DNA from: Anaeramoeba ignava
Lineage: Eukaryota > Metamonada > Anaeramoebidae
DNA length: 64,000 bases
Direction of reading: 5' to 3'
Assembly (NCBI GenBank): GCA_028826165.1
Contig: JAPDFW010000083.1
Location: 186,001-250,000 of the forward strand
Every line of letters starts with the position of its first letter. The first letter of the stretch is position 1. Under the pieces are notes generated by a model. That model had not been told where the DNA came from. It saw only the letters and a program-made list of their open reading frames with translations, and did no database searches. Below are positions 54,352-64,000 of this stretch, in pieces. The position numbers and the translations under genes are program-made.

Positions 54352-57300
54352 AAAAAACAAAAATCAAGAAAATCAACCATTCAAAAGATCGGGTCTTTTA
54401 AAAAGAGACCAGAAAAACCAAAAAATTTGGAACAAAAAACTTCACCAAATGAAAATATACCTTCATATTCACTCCCATTCAAAATTCGACAAATTCAAAC
54501 AAAAGTAAGCGTTGATACAATAGAAATCAAATGGAAAATGCCGGAGAATAAAGGAGAAATTGAAAAATATGAGATTGAATTAAATGATAAATTTTTCTGT
54601 GAAACAAAAGAAAATCACCTCATTATTGATAACTTAAATCACAGCCAAGAATATTCATTAAGAGTAAGAGTATCGATCCAAAATAAAGGGATAAGTAATT
54701 GGAGTGACATAATCACAGTTAAAACAAAAACACCAGTTCCTGGAATCATCAATGATATCCAATACAAGTTCAGAGGACATGATGTGTTGTTGACTTGGAA
54801 ACAACCAACTCATTCAGATTTAGAGGGAACAAAATATCAAGTTCAAATCAATTCTTCTGAAACTGTTGAATCAAAAATATACGAAAGAATGCAAACTAAA
54901 TATATGCATAAAGGCTTAAAAGTAGGAGTAACATACACAGCAAAGATAAGAACAATTAACAATATCACATCAAGCGATTGGTCTCCTGAGATTAAGTTCC
55001 AAATTCCAAAGAATCGTCCTGAGCAAATTGTCAATACAAAATATCAAGATTTATCCTTAACTTGGGCGCCACCTGAATCTCATGGATTACAAATCCAAAA
55101 ATATCAAATCAGAATTCCAAATCATAGAACAATTTCAACAGTTGGCAATCGTGCTTATTTAAGAAACGTTCCATCTGGGAAACATCAAGCCAAAGTTCGA
55201 GCAATTACTGAAGCAGGACCAGGACCTTGGAGTGAAGAAACAAGTAATTTGATTTGATATTTAATTTTATATTTAATTTTATATTTAATTTAATATTTAA
55301 TTTAATATTTAATTTAATTTTATATTTAATTTAATATTTAATTTAATATTTAATTTTATATTTAATTTAATATTTAATTTAATATTTAATTTAATATTTA
55401 ATTTTATATTTAATTTAATATTTAATTTTATATTTAATTTAATATTTAATTTAATATTTAATTTAATATTTAATTTAATATTTAATTTTATATTTAATTT
55501 AATATTTAATTTTATATTTAATTTTATATTTAATTTAATATTTAATTTAATATTTAATTTTATATTTAATTTAATATTTAATTTAATATTTAATTTAATA
55601 TTTAATTTTATATTTAATTTAATATTTAATTTTATATTTAATTTTATATTTAATTTAATATTTAATTTAATATTTAATATTTAATTTAATTTAATATTTA
55701 ATTTAATATTTAATTTAATATTTAATTTAATATTTAATTTAATATTTAATTTTATATTTATTTTTAATATTTAATTTAATATTTAATTTAATATTTAATT
55801 TTATATTTAATATTTATTTTAAAATAGCTTTCGATATTCCTTTAGAAAAATCTCATGTATTTACAAAAGAAAAATATCAAAGTGCTTTACAAAGAATGCA
55901 AAGCTTTTTGTTAGAAAATAACCTAGATGTTGAAATCCAAGGAGAATATACTCCAGGACAGTTTAAATGTGAAATTGATGGAAAATCTTTGAATTTTAAA
56001 ACTGTTGAAGGTTTTTTTCCAAAATTTTTTAAAAAAAAAAGAAAATTTATTAATTTTTTATTATAAAAACCAAATAATTAATTTTGATAAATAGTTACTG
56101 AATTTGTTCGAGTTGGAGGTGGTTATTTAAGATTTGAGGAATATGTGAAAAAACATTTAAAACCAAATTTAAAATTTGTTAAAACAAAAGGAGTTGGTGT
56201 TGGATTTTTATCAGGAGGAGAAAATAAAACAAAAACACTTAATCAAAAAGCTCCAAAATCAAAAACAACAGAAAAAAAACAAAAAACAACATCAACAACT
56301 TCATCACAACAATCAAAAACAACAGCAAAAAAACCAAAAACAACATCAACATCAACAACAATGAATAATCAAAGAAGAAAAAATTTAGAAAAATATTTGG
56401 TTGATGAAAAACTACAAACAAATCAAGATCTAGAAAAGGAAAGATCAAAAAGTAAAACTGAAAAAATATCAGAAGATTTAACCGATGAAAAAAATTCTGA
56501 ATCAATAAACTTAGTTGATAAACAACATTTAGAAAATGAAATAATTGATGAACAAGAAATAATCGATGAGCAAGAAATAATTGATGAAATAAGTGATGAA
56601 CAGGAAATAACAGATGAAATAAGTGATGAATTAACCGATGAATTAACCGATAATAAAGAAATTATTGAGAATCGAATTGAGGATAAAAAATCAAAAGATG
56701 AATTAAACAAAGAAGAATCAAACAAAGATAATTTAAAGAAAGATGAAATAAACAAAGATGATTTAAAGAAAGATGAAATAAAGAAAGATGAAATAAAGAA
56801 AGATCAAAAATCAAAGGATGAAAAACCAAAAGAAGAATTAAAGAAAAATGAATTAAAGAAAGAAGAATTAAACAAAGATGAATTAAACAAAGATGAAAAA
56901 CCAAAAGAAGATTTAAAGAAAAATGAAAAATCAAAAGAAGAAATAAAGAAAGATGAATTAAACAAAGATGAAAAACCAAAAGAAGATTTAAACAAAGATC
57001 AAAAACCAAAAGAAGAATTAAACAAAGATCAAAAACCAAAAGAAGAATTAAACAAAGATCAAAAACAAAAAGAAGAATTAAAGAAAGATGAATTAAACAA
57101 AGATGAAAAACCAAAAGATGAATTAAAGAAAGAAGAATTAAACAAAGATCAAAAACCAAAAGAAGAATTAAAGAAAGATGAATTAAACAAAGATGAAAAA
57201 CTAAAAGATGAAATAAAGAAAGATGAATTAAAGAAAGATGAAATAAACAAAGATGATTTAAAGAAAGATGAAATAAACAAAGATGAATTAAACAAAGATC

Positions 57301-58649
57301 AAAAACCAAAAGATGAATTAAAGAAAGATGAAAAACCAAAAAATGAATTAAAGAAAGATGATTTAAAGAAAGATGAATTAAACAAAGATGAATTAAACAA
57401 AGATGAAAAATTAAAAGAAGATTTAAAGAAAGATGAATTAAAGAAAGATGAATTAAAGAAAGAAGAATTAAAGAAAGATGAATTAAACAAAGATGAATTA
57501 AACAAAGATGAAAAACCAAAAGAAGATTTAAAGAAAAATGAAAAATCAAAAGAAGAAATAAAGAAAGATGAATTAAAGAAAGATCAAAAACCAAAAGATG
57601 AATTAAAGAAAGATCAAAAATCAAAAGATGAAATAAAGAAAGATCAAAAATCAAAGGATGAAAAACCAAAAGATGAATTAAACAAAGATGAATTAAACAA
57701 AGATGAAAAACCAAAAGAAGAATTAAAGAAAGATGAATTAAAGAAAGAAGAATTAAAGAAAGATGAAATAAAGAAAGATGAAATAAACAAAGATGAATTA
57801 AAGAAAGATGAATTAAAGAAAGAAGAATTAAAGAAAGATGAATTAAACAAAGATGAAAAACCAAAAGAAGATTTAAACAAAGATCAAAAACCAAAAGAAG
57901 AATTAAACAAAGATCAAAAACAAAAAGAAGATTTAAAGAAAGATGAATTAAACAAAGATGAAAAACCAAAAGATGAATTAAAGAAAGAAGAATTAAACAA
58001 AGATCAAAAACCAAAAGAAGAATTAAAGAAAGATGAATTAAACAAAGATGAAAAACCAAAAGATGAAATAAAGAAAGATGAATTAAAGAAAGATGAAATA
58101 AACAAAGATGATTTAAAGAAAGATGAAATAAAGAAAGATGAAATAAACAAAGATGAATTAAACAAAGATCAAAAACCAAAAGATGAATTAAAGAAAGATG
58201 AAAAACCAAAAGATGAAATAAAGAAAGATGAAAAACCAAAAGAAGAAATAAAGAAAGATGAATTAAAGAAAGATGAAAAACCAAAAGAAGAAATAAAGAA
58301 AGATCAAAAACCAAAAGATGAAATAAAGAAAGATGAAAAACCAAAAGATGAAATAAAGAAAGATCAAAAACCAAAAGATGAATTAAAGAAAGATGAAAAA
58401 CCAAAAGATGAATTAAAGAAAGATGAAAAACCAAAAGAAGAATTAAAGAAAGATCAAAAACCAAAAGAAGATTTAAAGAAAGATGAAAAACCAAAAGAAG
58501 AAATAAAGAAAGATCAAAAATCAAAAGATGAATTAAACAAAGATCAAAAACCAAAAGAAGAAATAAAGAAAGATGAATTAAAGAAAGAAGAATTAAAGAA
58601 AGATGAATTAAAGAAAAACACAACAAAAAAGCGGAAAAAATCAAAGTAG
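54352..58649 (+). CDS. Three FN3 domains + GAR (GAS2-related) domain + KDE-rich tail
   Basis: Exons 54352-55243, 55828-56010 and 56095-58649 (joins A|CT and G|TT). Three fibronectin type III domains occupy the first ~295 residues: TIEIKWKMPEN, YSLRVRV and GISNWSD; VLLTWKQP, YTAKIRT and SDWSPE; LSLTWAPP, HQAKVRAIT and GPGPWSEE. A GAR domain follows across an intron: GQFKCEIDGKSL, then VTEFVRVGGGYLRFEEYVKKH, matching the VRVGGGW core of GAS2 and spectraplakins, which bind microtubules. The tail is Lys/Thr-rich, then about 650 residues of [KN]KDE[LI] and KPKE units. No start Met exists before FN3, and the upstream frame is the KE repeat, so this is probably the C-terminal part of the gene starting at 48152. 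A one-base frame change is needed near 54,420 (A run). TAG at 58647-58649 may also be an artefact. Confidence 0.7.
55244..55827 (+). repeat. Intron between FN3 and GAR exons: AATTTAATATTT array
   Basis: 584 nt of ATATTTAATTTA/ATATTTAATTTT units with donor GTAATT and acceptor AAATAG. Splicing joins the third FN3 domain to the GAR region in phase. Confidence 0.8.
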
Positions 58650-60057
58650 AAAACCACAACTAACAAAAGATCAAATAAATAATTTGAATAGTCAAAGAAA
58701 ACCAATTAAAAAACCAATCATAAATAAATTAACTAAAAAAAATGGACAAACTGGAAAAGAAACAAAACCAAAATTAAATAAAAAACCAATTAAAAAAGAA
58801 CAAGAACCAAAATCAACCAAAAATAATAAAGCAAATCAAGTTCTTAATAATCAAAGGAAATTAGTGAAAAAAGTATTAAAACCACAAGATCCAACAAAAA
58901 AAACTACTCGAGATATAAATGGAAAAAAGAAAACTATTCGTGTAGTAAAATCAACAGATAAAAAAGTAAAACCAATATCTGAAGATGAAAAAAAAGAAAA
59001 AGAGAAAATTTCCAAATTAGTAAAAACTAATTCAATCAAAAGAGGAAACAGTGTAAATTTAAGTTCTTCAAAAACAAAGGAATCGAATCAATTAAATAAA
59101 ACTCATCCAAAACAAACAATTAAAACAACCAAAAATAATTCAAAATCAACAAAAAATTCAAAATCAACTGAAAATGCAAATCAAAATCAAAATCAAAATC
59201 AAAATAAAAAAAAAGATACAAATGAAAAATCAACTGAAAATGAAAAAACAACTCAAAATCAAAATGATAGATTAAATAATAATAAAGAAAGACATAAAAG
59301 ATCAAAAAGTAAACATCCAAAAAAAGCAAATGAAAAATCAACTGAAAAATCAAATGAAAAATCAAATGATAAATTAAATGAAAAATCAAATGAAAAATCA
59401 AATGAAAAATCAAATGATAAATTAAATGATAAATTAAATGAAAAATCAAATGATAAATCAAATGAAAAATCAAATCAAAATGAAAAATCAAATGAAAAAG
59501 CAAATGAAAAAGCAAATGAAAAATCAAATGAAAAAACAAATCAAAATCAAAATCAAAATGAAAAATTAAATGATAGATTAAATGATAGATTAAATGAGAA
59601 TGATAAAGAAAGACGTCAAAGATCAAAAAGTAAACTTAGAGCACCTAAAATAACTACAAAACATTTAAAAGATTTAAATCAAAAAAAGAATCAAAAAAAT
59701 CAAAATGAAAAATTAAATGAAAAATCAAATCAATCACAAGATTTAAATCAAAATGATAAATTAAATGAAAAATCAAATCAATCACAAGATTTAAATCAAG
59801 ATCAAAAAAAACAAAAAGAAAAGTCAACTGAAAAAACAACTGAAAAATCAAATCAATCACAAGATTTAAATCAAGATCAAAATCAATCACAAAATGAAAA
59901 AGAAACAAAAAAAGAAAATCAAAATCAAAATCAAAAAGAAAATCAAAATCAAAATCAAAATCAAAATCAAAATCAAAATGAAAATCAAAAAGAAAATCAA
60001 AATGAAAAAGAAAAAGAAACAAAAAATGAAAAATTAAATGAAAATGATGAAAAATAA
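58612..60057 (+). CDS. Lys/Asn/Ser-rich C-terminal continuation of the FN3-GAR protein
   Basis: Open frame of 481 codons with no methionine from the last upstream stop to TAA at 60057, so it is unlikely to be an independent gene. It directly overlaps the end of the KDE tail in the next frame; removing one A from the run at 58614-58618 fuses the two. Composition is basic: KPIKKP, KKTTRDINGKKKTIRVVKS, SIKRGNSVNLSS, two copies of RSKSK with HKR or RQR before it, then NEKS and NQNQ repeats and an acidic end. Basic Ser/Pro-poor tails of this kind often bind microtubules or RNA. No domain is recognised. Confidence 0.55.
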   Translation, partial: RKTQQKSGKNQSRKPQLTKDQINNLNSQRKPIKKPIINKLTKKNGQTGKETKPKLNKKPIKKEQEPKSTKNNKANQVLNNQRKLVKKVLKPQDPTKKTTRDINGKKKTIRVVKSTDKKVKPISEDEKKEKEKISKLVKTNSIKRGNSVNLSSSKTKESNQLNKTHPKQTIKTTKNNSKSTKNSKSTENANQNQNQNQNKKKDTNEKSTENEKTTQNQNDRLNNNKERHKRSKSKHPKKANEKSTEKSNEKSNDKLNEKSNEKSNEKSNDKLNDKLNEKSNDKSNEKSNQNEKSNEKANEKANEKSNEKTNQNQNQNEKLNDRLNDRLNENDKERRQRSKSKLRAPKITTKHLKDLNQKKNQKNQNEKLNEKSNQSQDLNQNDKLNEKSNQSQDLNQDQKKQKEKSTEKTTEKSNQSQDLNQDQNQSQNEKETKKENQNQNQKENQNQNQNQNQNQNENQKENQNEKEKETKNEKLNENDEK

Positions 60058-60352
60058 TTCTTGATTATTTATGATTATTTATGATTATTTTGTTGAATCT
60101 TTCAATTCTTTTATTTCTTATTTTTACTTCTTTTTTTTACTTCTTTTTACTTCTTATTTCTTATTTTTTTTCTTATTTTTTTTTCTTGATTTTGAAATGA
60201 AAAAAAATTAATTTTTTCAATTTGAATTTTATTTTATAATTTTAAAAAAAAAAAAAATATGCCAAAATTAAAATTGAAAAAATTTCATTAAAAGAAAAAA
60301 AGAAGAATTGAGAATTAAAAAAAAAAATTTTTTTTTTTGGGAATTTTTTGTT
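60058..60352. other. Convergent intergenic region
   Basis: 295 bp between two convergent stops: TTTATGATTATTTATGATT repeats, then T- and A-rich homopolymers. No gene seen. Presumably it holds both 3' UTRs; AATAAA-like signals cannot be told from background. Confidence 0.4.
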
Positions 60353-63300
60353 TCACTTTTTAATTAAAGATAATTCATTCACATTTCCATGATTATCAGC
60401 AGAAATAAGAGTTTGAAGATCAGAAGAAAGAAATAAAGCAGTAACAGGAAATTGATGAATATCCTTATGACCCAATTTAGAAATGAAGGATAAATTAAGA
60501 CAATCCCAGACAAAAATTGCGCCTGATTTCATTCCTGTGAAAATAACATTCTTGTAGAAACCAACAACACCATGAGTGAAAACAGCAGAACAAACAATAT
60601 CACGATCTTCAATCTCGACTTGAGTCACTAGTTCACCATTTATAGTCCACAAACTCAGCAAACCAGCAACTTGATTTGAAGGCGTGCCAAGTGAATTGAA
60701 AACAAGAATGTCAGCATTTGAAGGGTTGATTGCTAGACATGTGATTGTGCCTTTTTGCTGATCCAAGGAATAGCAAACAGCCAAATCATTGATATCCCAA
60801 ATGATGACAGTTGAATCTGCTGAACCAGTGACAATAATACCGTATTCTCTCGAACAGGTGATTGCTGTGATTTGGGATGAATGTCCGCTTAATGGCCGTT
60901 TGAATTTTAAACGCGGCGGTTTTTCTTCAAAATGGAAAAGTTTCCAAACAAATAAAACTCCTGATTCTCCGCCTCCAAAAACAAAATTGCCTCCTGGACA
61001 ACAAACACAACATTTGATTGAGTCGTTTTCGGGTATTTCTTCGTGGTAATGGTTCGGCGAATCCAGTGATGAGATTGTGAATTGTGATTGCAATGGTTTC
61101 CATGAAAGAACATGTGTTTTGTTTGGCAGCAATATGACTTGGTTTTCTTTTAAAAAATGCAGTTTGTTTTCTAAAGAGAAAATCAAGTGGATCGGAAATT
61201 CCACTTTTTGGATCACAACAGGAATCAAATCCGCCATATATGTTGCGATCATGCTTTTCTCTTCATCCATTCTATGTGTAAGCGCTTTTACAGAGAGCTT
61301 GTTTTGAGCCATTGAAAAACTCTTTTTTTCCTTGATTTCTTGCTTTTCCTTTTGGTGAGATTCTGATTCGCTTTCCGGATCCGAAACGCCGGTTTGTGTG
61401 ATTGAGGAGATTGTTTTTCTTTTGGGATGAGGCATTGTAAACAGCTGCTTTGGCGGGCAATAGAAGGCGTTTTTTGTATTGGTTTCCGAGATTTCGTTTG
61501 GATCTTCGGATTCAATATTTTTGGCATCTGGTCGTGAAATTCCGAAAACAAGATCGATCCAAGAATGGAGATTATCAGAGACATATTCAGACTCAAGAAT
61601 TTCGCTATTTGTTTGAACCATAAGCCTTGGGTCAATCTCGTTCTGGATAATTTGGTCAGAGAACTTTTGGTTTGATGAGAAAATTTCAGGGAGAAAAAAG
61701 AATTCTGGAATAATTTCGTGGATCGACTTGAGTGTTGGCGGACTGCGATTCTCCACAAGAAATTTGGCATACTGGAGCTTTGCGTTCCTGATATTCTCGG
61801 AAACTTCCGTGATGTTTGAGAATGCAGGAATAGCGAGAAGATGGGCCAATGCTGGGTTGAAATACTCGTCAGGAGGAGGAAAACAGTGAGTACTTGTTGA
61901 AAATGCTCTGTGGTTGATGTTTGGGAAGAGTGGATACTGCGAGTGGTCGTTAAATGTTCTTCCAGATGCTGTGTTGAGATGCATGAGATAGGCGAAGTTA
62001 CTTATTTTCCAATTCTTCCAGAGAAATCCGATCGACTTTCTGGAATTGAAATCTTGATCCGAAGAAAATATTTTATCAGTTTGACATGCTTTTGGTTTTT
62101 CCAGTAGAATTGACTTGAGAATATCGTTGCGATCCTCATTAGATCCAAACGCGAGAAGGTGTGTCTCTCTGTTTTTACAAAGGATCTCTATTGCAGCGTC
62201 CTCTCCCTTGTATTTTCGCTGATAAACCGCATTCAGATTCGAATTTTTGATCCTGTATCTTTGTTGGAAAATTTGACAAGGAATTCCCTGGAATTTACTA
62301 TTGATCTCATGTAATTGATCCAGAAAAATGTATATACACCTCTGAGTAAGGACAACTGTCGACGGAATGTCGAAATATAGAGATTTATAAAGGCAATGTT
62401 TTTTCCTTATAATTTTTTCCATTTGCGAAATTTGATATTTTTTGCTGTTTTTTTTCTCAAAGATTTGCGCAATTTCTGGAGTGCTGTATGAATATCCAAA
62501 ATTCTGGAGTTGGTGTATTAGGTTTGAGGATGAGATTTTCTGTTCGATTGAAACAGTTTCTTGTTCTTTTTCCTTGACCAAATTTTGGTTCAATAAATTG
62601 ATTTCAAGTCGGACAATTTTGTTTTGTTTTTGTTTTTTGGAAAGCATCAACCGACTAATAAAGAATATTTGCACTTTCGCCAGTTTTGTTGGTTGCTTTT
62701 CGTCTTGTGCGGAATATTGGCTATTTTGGTTATCCAGAAACTGTGGAGGTTTTGTTTCGTTGGGAAGAAATACTGTTCTAAGTCTGCATTTTTTTCGATC
62801 GGAATTTTCAATTTGATGAGGGAAATAACAAGAAAACATATTAGGGGATTGATTGCGACTCCAAACAGCGCGGATATGAGTCATTTCTTTGATGATTTTC
62901 TGCCATTCTCTTGATATTTTATGTTCTCGAAATATCCTATTTTCCCATCTTTTCTGAGTCAAATGAATCAATTTCTCGGTTTTGATTCGAATTGAACGAG
63001 TTCCTTGAATTCTTAGAAAATCCACTTTCTTTTTTATGTCAGCTTTTCTTTCTAAAATTTTATTTTCTTGATCTTTCATAAAATCACTAAAGTTTTCCAA
63101 TCCAAGATCCATTTTCTTGGCATATAATTCCAACGAGTTAACTTTGAATTGCTCGATTATTTGGTCATCAAGTTTGAATATGAATTGATCTCGAAAAGTT
63201 GGATCAATTCCCTCTTTGATGACCATCATTTGCTTTTTGAAATTTTTTGTGTTTGAAATTGAACTGAAAATATAATTCACTTTGGATTTCAACACATCTT

Positions 63301-64000
63301 TTTGTGTTAATTGATAGAATGTTGCAAGATAATATATCAACAAATGGCAAGAATATTGATCTTTAACAAAAATTCTTGTGAATCTATCGTGTCCAGCAAT
63401 ATAGTTCACAAATACAGAAATGAGCTCAGGAAAATCATGGAATTGAAGCGAAAAAATGATTATTTTCCAGATTAGTTGATAAAGAAGTGTTCTTGGTTTT
63501 AGAATAATCACTCGATTCGATGTGAATTTTGTTGTTTGATCAAAAAATGTTGTGAGAAGATAAATCACTGTTTGGATAAAATAAATATCTTCATTTTTAA
63601 ATGTTTCGATTTTCTGTTCGAAAATTAAATCTGAAATGAATTTGATCACAAAATTGGAAATGAATTTGGAAAACTCGATACAATTTACTTGTGATTGTTC
63701 GAGTAAGTCTTTTTTTGTGGAAAATATTTGGCTTATGTGAGATAATATATCAATGATAACTTTCTGATAAATTTTGACTTGATCGAGAATTTGAGGTGGA
63801 GTAAGAAGTTCGGAAATGATTAAGTTTATTGGGATACTTAACTTTTCAGATAGGTTTATGACAATATATCGAGAAACTGCAACTATAAATGACCATAATT
63901 CGTCTTCTATTTTTTGGATATTTTGAAGTGTGTTATCAAGGTGTTCTTGTTGGAAAATGGATTTAATTGATTTTGTGTTAGAATTTTCTATATTAGAAAC
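60353..64000 (-). CDS. Divergent BEACH-WD40 protein, N-terminal part outside window
   Basis: The frame is open from the right edge (64000) to the stop at 60353, 1,215 residues visible; the GTG at 63649 is not a start. Order: helical armadillo-like region (~1-330), a linker, a PH-BEACH-like segment (~500-650: LTQRCIYIFLD, EILCKNRETHLLAF), a BEACH domain (~660-850) with WKNWKISNFAYLMHLNTASG, QYPLFP, EIIPEFFFLPEIF and LHSWIDLVFGI, and C-terminal WD40 repeats (GNFVFGGGESGVLFVW, GIIVTGSADSTVIIWDI, NVIFTGMKSGAIFVWD). BEACH proteins (LYST, neurobeachin, LvsA) act in vesicle trafficking and lysosome biology. The middle of BEACH is unusual: the RDLSKP and FHYGTHYSS blocks are missing and replaced by unrelated Pro/Phe-rich sequence. 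This is among the most G+C-rich parts of the window and carries no N/Q insert. Confidence 0.85.
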   Translation of the reverse strand, partial: VSNIENSNTKSIKSIFQQEHLDNTLQNIQKIEDELWSFIVAVSRYIVINLSEKLSIPINLIISELLTPPQILDQVKIYQKVIIDILSHISQIFSTKKDLLEQSQVNCIEFSKFISNFVIKFISDLIFEQKIETFKNEDIYFIQTVIYLLTTFFDQTTKFTSNRVIILKPRTLLYQLIWKIIIFSLQFHDFPELISVFVNYIAGHDRFTRIFVKDQYSCHLLIYYLATFYQLTQKDVLKSKVNYIFSSISNTKNFKKQMMVIKEGIDPTFRDQFIFKLDDQIIEQFKVNSLELYAKKMDLGLENFSDFMKDQENKILERKADIKKKVDFLRIQGTRSIRIKTEKLIHLTQKRWENRIFREHKISREWQKIIKEMTHIRAVWSRNQSPNMFSCYFPHQIENSDRKKCRLRTVFLPNETKPPQFLDNQNSQYSAQDEKQPTKLAKVQIFFISRLMLSKKQKQNKIVRLEINLLNQNLVKEKEQETVSIEQKISSSNLIHQLQNFGYSYSTPEIAQIFEKKNSKKYQISQMEKIIRKKHCLYKSLYFDIPSTVVLTQRCIYIFLDQLHEINSKFQGIPCQIFQQRYRIKNSNLNAVYQRKYKGEDAAIEILCKNRETHLLAFGSNEDRNDILKSILLEKPKACQTDKIFSSDQDFNSRKSIGFLWKNWKISNFAYLMHLNTASGRTFNDHSQYPLFPNINHRAFSTSTHCFPPPDEYFNPALAHLLAIPAFSNITEVSENIRNAKLQYAKFLVENRSPPTLKSIHEIIPEFFFLPEIFSSNQKFSDQIIQNEIDPRLMVQTNSEILESEYVSDNLHSWIDLVFGISRPDAKNIESEDPNEISETNTKNAFYCPPKQLFTMPHPKRKTISSITQTGVSDPESESESHQKEKQEIKEKKSFSMAQNKLSVKALTHRMDEEKSMIATYMADLIPVVIQKVEFPIHLIFSLENKLHFLKENQVILLPNKTHVLSWKPLQSQFTISSLDSPNHYHEEIPENDSIKCCVCCPGGNFVFGGGESGVLFVWKLFHFEEKPPRLKFKRPLSGHSSQITAITCSREYGIIVTGSADSTVIIWDINDLAVCYSLDQQKGTITCLAINPSNADILVFNSLGTPSNQVAGLLSLWTINGELVTQVEIEDRDIVCSAVFTHGVVGFYKNVIFTGMKSGAIFVWDCLNLSFISKLGHKDIHQFPVTALFLSSDLQTLISADNHGNVNELSLIKK

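Noticed and set aside
49161-54380. Many minus-strand Leu/Phe/Val-rich ORFs of 100-540 codons
   Set aside because: They are antisense of the KETKDEQ repeat. The membrane-like composition is a by-product of reverse-complemented Lys/Glu codons.
56662-58659. Minus-strand ORF of 665 codons (HLSLIHL repeats)
   Set aside because: Antisense shadow of the KDE-rich tail, whose plus frame is linked to a GAR domain by good splice phase.
61910-62914. Plus-strand ORFs opposite the BEACH gene
   Set aside because: Short, overlapping, no recognisable motifs; antisense to a well-supported coding frame.
60353-63649. BEACH gene starting at GTG 63649
   Set aside because: The frame remains open with normal coding composition to the end of the window, so the start lies outside.

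Overview
The window is nuclear DNA of an AT-rich unicellular eukaryote. The reasons are many short GT-AG introns in conserved eukaryote-only genes (ORC1, MCMBP, FIG4, a USP4/15-type deubiquitinase, BEACH-WD40, GAR domain), normal use of TAA, TAG and TGA as stops, very high A+T, and long Asn/Gln/Lys/Glu-rich stretches inside conserved proteins. BTB-BACK-TLDc and BEACH proteins with N/Q/K-rich inserts suggest an amoeboid protist. An Anaeramoeba-like metamonad is my best guess, but it rests on general style and not on a marker gene.

Layout, left to right. 0-7.6 kb: the 3' part of a C2/DIL (dilute) protein, then a DUSP-UBL-USP deubiquitinase. 7.6-13.4 kb: ORC1 and MCMBP, two replication-licensing genes head to tail on the minus strand. 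13.8-19.5 kb: an AIG1/ADTRP-like lipid hydrolase divergent from the phosphoinositide phosphatase FIG4. 19.6-22.0 kb: an LRR/coiled-coil protein. 22.1-26.2 kb: a satellite block with a unit of about 145 bp and two MITE-like elements. 26.3-30.2 kb: a PTC7-type PP2C phosphatase and a GPAT3/4-like acyltransferase. 30.2-34.6 kb: simple-repeat and 155-bp arrays around one small orphan ORF. 34.7-43.1 kb: an M20/M42-like peptidase, bleomycin hydrolase, a DGAT1/SOAT-like MBOAT, a cysteine-free glutaredoxin-like protein and a BTB-BACK-TLDc protein. 43.2-47.8 kb: a giant DNIEQ-repeat protein with FxDF-type motifs. 48.2-60.1 kb: a DUF5765-like membrane domain followed by about 5 kb of Lys/Glu-rich repeat, three FN3 domains, a GAR (GAS2) domain and further charged tails, plausibly one very large gene. 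60.4-64 kb: the C-terminal part of a divergent BEACH-WD40 protein that runs off the right edge.

Themes. Membrane and phosphoinositide handling recurs (FIG4, BEACH, DIL, possible clathrin-adaptor motifs, GPAT and MBOAT acyltransferases). Replication licensing is clustered. Introns are short (60-130 nt) or swollen to 250-900 nt by a simple repeat private to that intron. Most genes have a T-rich tract with a TTTCATTTT core, in sense orientation, just before the start. Several conserved genes carry single-base frameshifts, always in A or T runs. These look like homopolymer errors in the assembly, or fast-evolving tracts, more than true pseudogenes. Exon joins below were read by eye from codon phase and family conservation and have no transcript support.
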